Under the pieces are notes generated by a model. The model had not been told where the DNA came from. It ran no database searches and saw only the letters and a list, made by a program, of their open reading frames with translations. A program made the position numbers and the translations under genes. This document shows, piece by piece, positions 5,384 through 5,580 of a DNA stretch of 5,580 nucleotides. Every line of letters begins with the position of its first letter. The stretch's first letter is position 1. The stretch covers positions 1 to 5,580 of the forward strand of contig JBMOHS010000225.1 of NCBI GenBank assembly GCA_049317725.1. Reading direction: 5' to 3'. The DNA comes from CAIOZW01 sp049317725 (GTDB taxonomy: Bacteria; Acidobacteriota; Blastocatellia; RBC074).

Positions 5384-5580
5384 TCAACCTGATCTGCTTC
5401 CTCTCAGGAAGAGGTAAGCGGCTAAGCCCCCGATCGCTCCTCCCAGCAGATTGGCCTGGAGGTCCTTCGGGGTGTCGTACGAGCCGTGGATGCGCATACC
5501 GGGCACGGGGTGCATGTAGCGGTCATCCCAATACTCAACGATCTCATAGAAGCCCGCCACCGTGAACATGACGCAGACGG
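5384..5580 (-). CDS. C-terminal part of a DUF2238/YjdF-like membrane protein (5' end beyond window)
   Basis: The frame is open to the right edge and ends with TGA at 5384-5386, giving 64 codons. It reads VCVMFTVAGFYEIVEYWDD, then RIHGSYDTPKDLQANLLGG, AIGGLAAYLFLRG. The pattern of a hydrophobic helix with FYEIxEYWDD, a D-T-x-x-D-L/M segment and a final Gly-rich transmembrane helix matches the end of the DUF2238 (YjdF) family of small integral membrane proteins, whose function is unknown. ATG 5569 lies inside the conserved helix, so it is probably internal and the true start is beyond 5580. The propeller remnant lies just downstream on the same strand. Confidence 0.72.
   Translation of the reverse strand, partial: VCVMFTVAGFYEIVEYWDDRYMHPVPGMRIHGSYDTPKDLQANLLGGAIGGLAAYLFLRGSRSG

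Overview
The window reads almost entirely on the minus strand and looks like GC-rich chromosomal DNA from an environmental bacterium. A CSLREA/parallel beta-helix protein with tandem Ig-like domains sits beside a TolB-type (PD40) propeller remnant of a style often seen in Acidobacteriota. That phylum is only a guess from protein style; no marker gene is present.

Positions 1-4105 (minus) hold one huge open frame, read through codon by codon without a stop. It starts at 4105 with a good ribosome binding site and runs off the left edge after 1368 codons. The order is: basic N-terminus and hydrophobic export segment, CSLREA-type domain, right-handed parallel beta-helix, a closing segment resembling choice-of-anchor Q, one invasin-like Ig domain, then seven complete tandem Ig-like repeats of 104-111 residues and the start of an eighth. 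It is most likely an exported surface or secreted adhesin-like protein. The many open frames on the plus strand here are antisense shadows of the repeats.

Positions 4106-4460 are a clearly AT-richer intergenic stretch, the presumed promoter and leader of the large gene, with two short palindromes and a weak promoter candidate. Positions 4461-4668 are GC-rich, purine-biased on the plus strand, and hold no gene I can support.

Positions 4669-5268 (minus) are a decayed piece of a PD40/TolB-like propeller protein: three recognisable blade motifs, no proper N-terminus, a stop just upstream and an unrelated low-complexity tail. Positions 5384-5580 (minus) are the C-terminal end of a small membrane protein resembling the DUF2238/YjdF family, cut by the right edge. 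I see no RNA gene, CRISPR array, transposase or integrase. The genes do not form an obvious pathway; the striking object is the giant modular surface protein, with an in-frame G11 tract at the boundary between its beta-helix and its Ig stalk.
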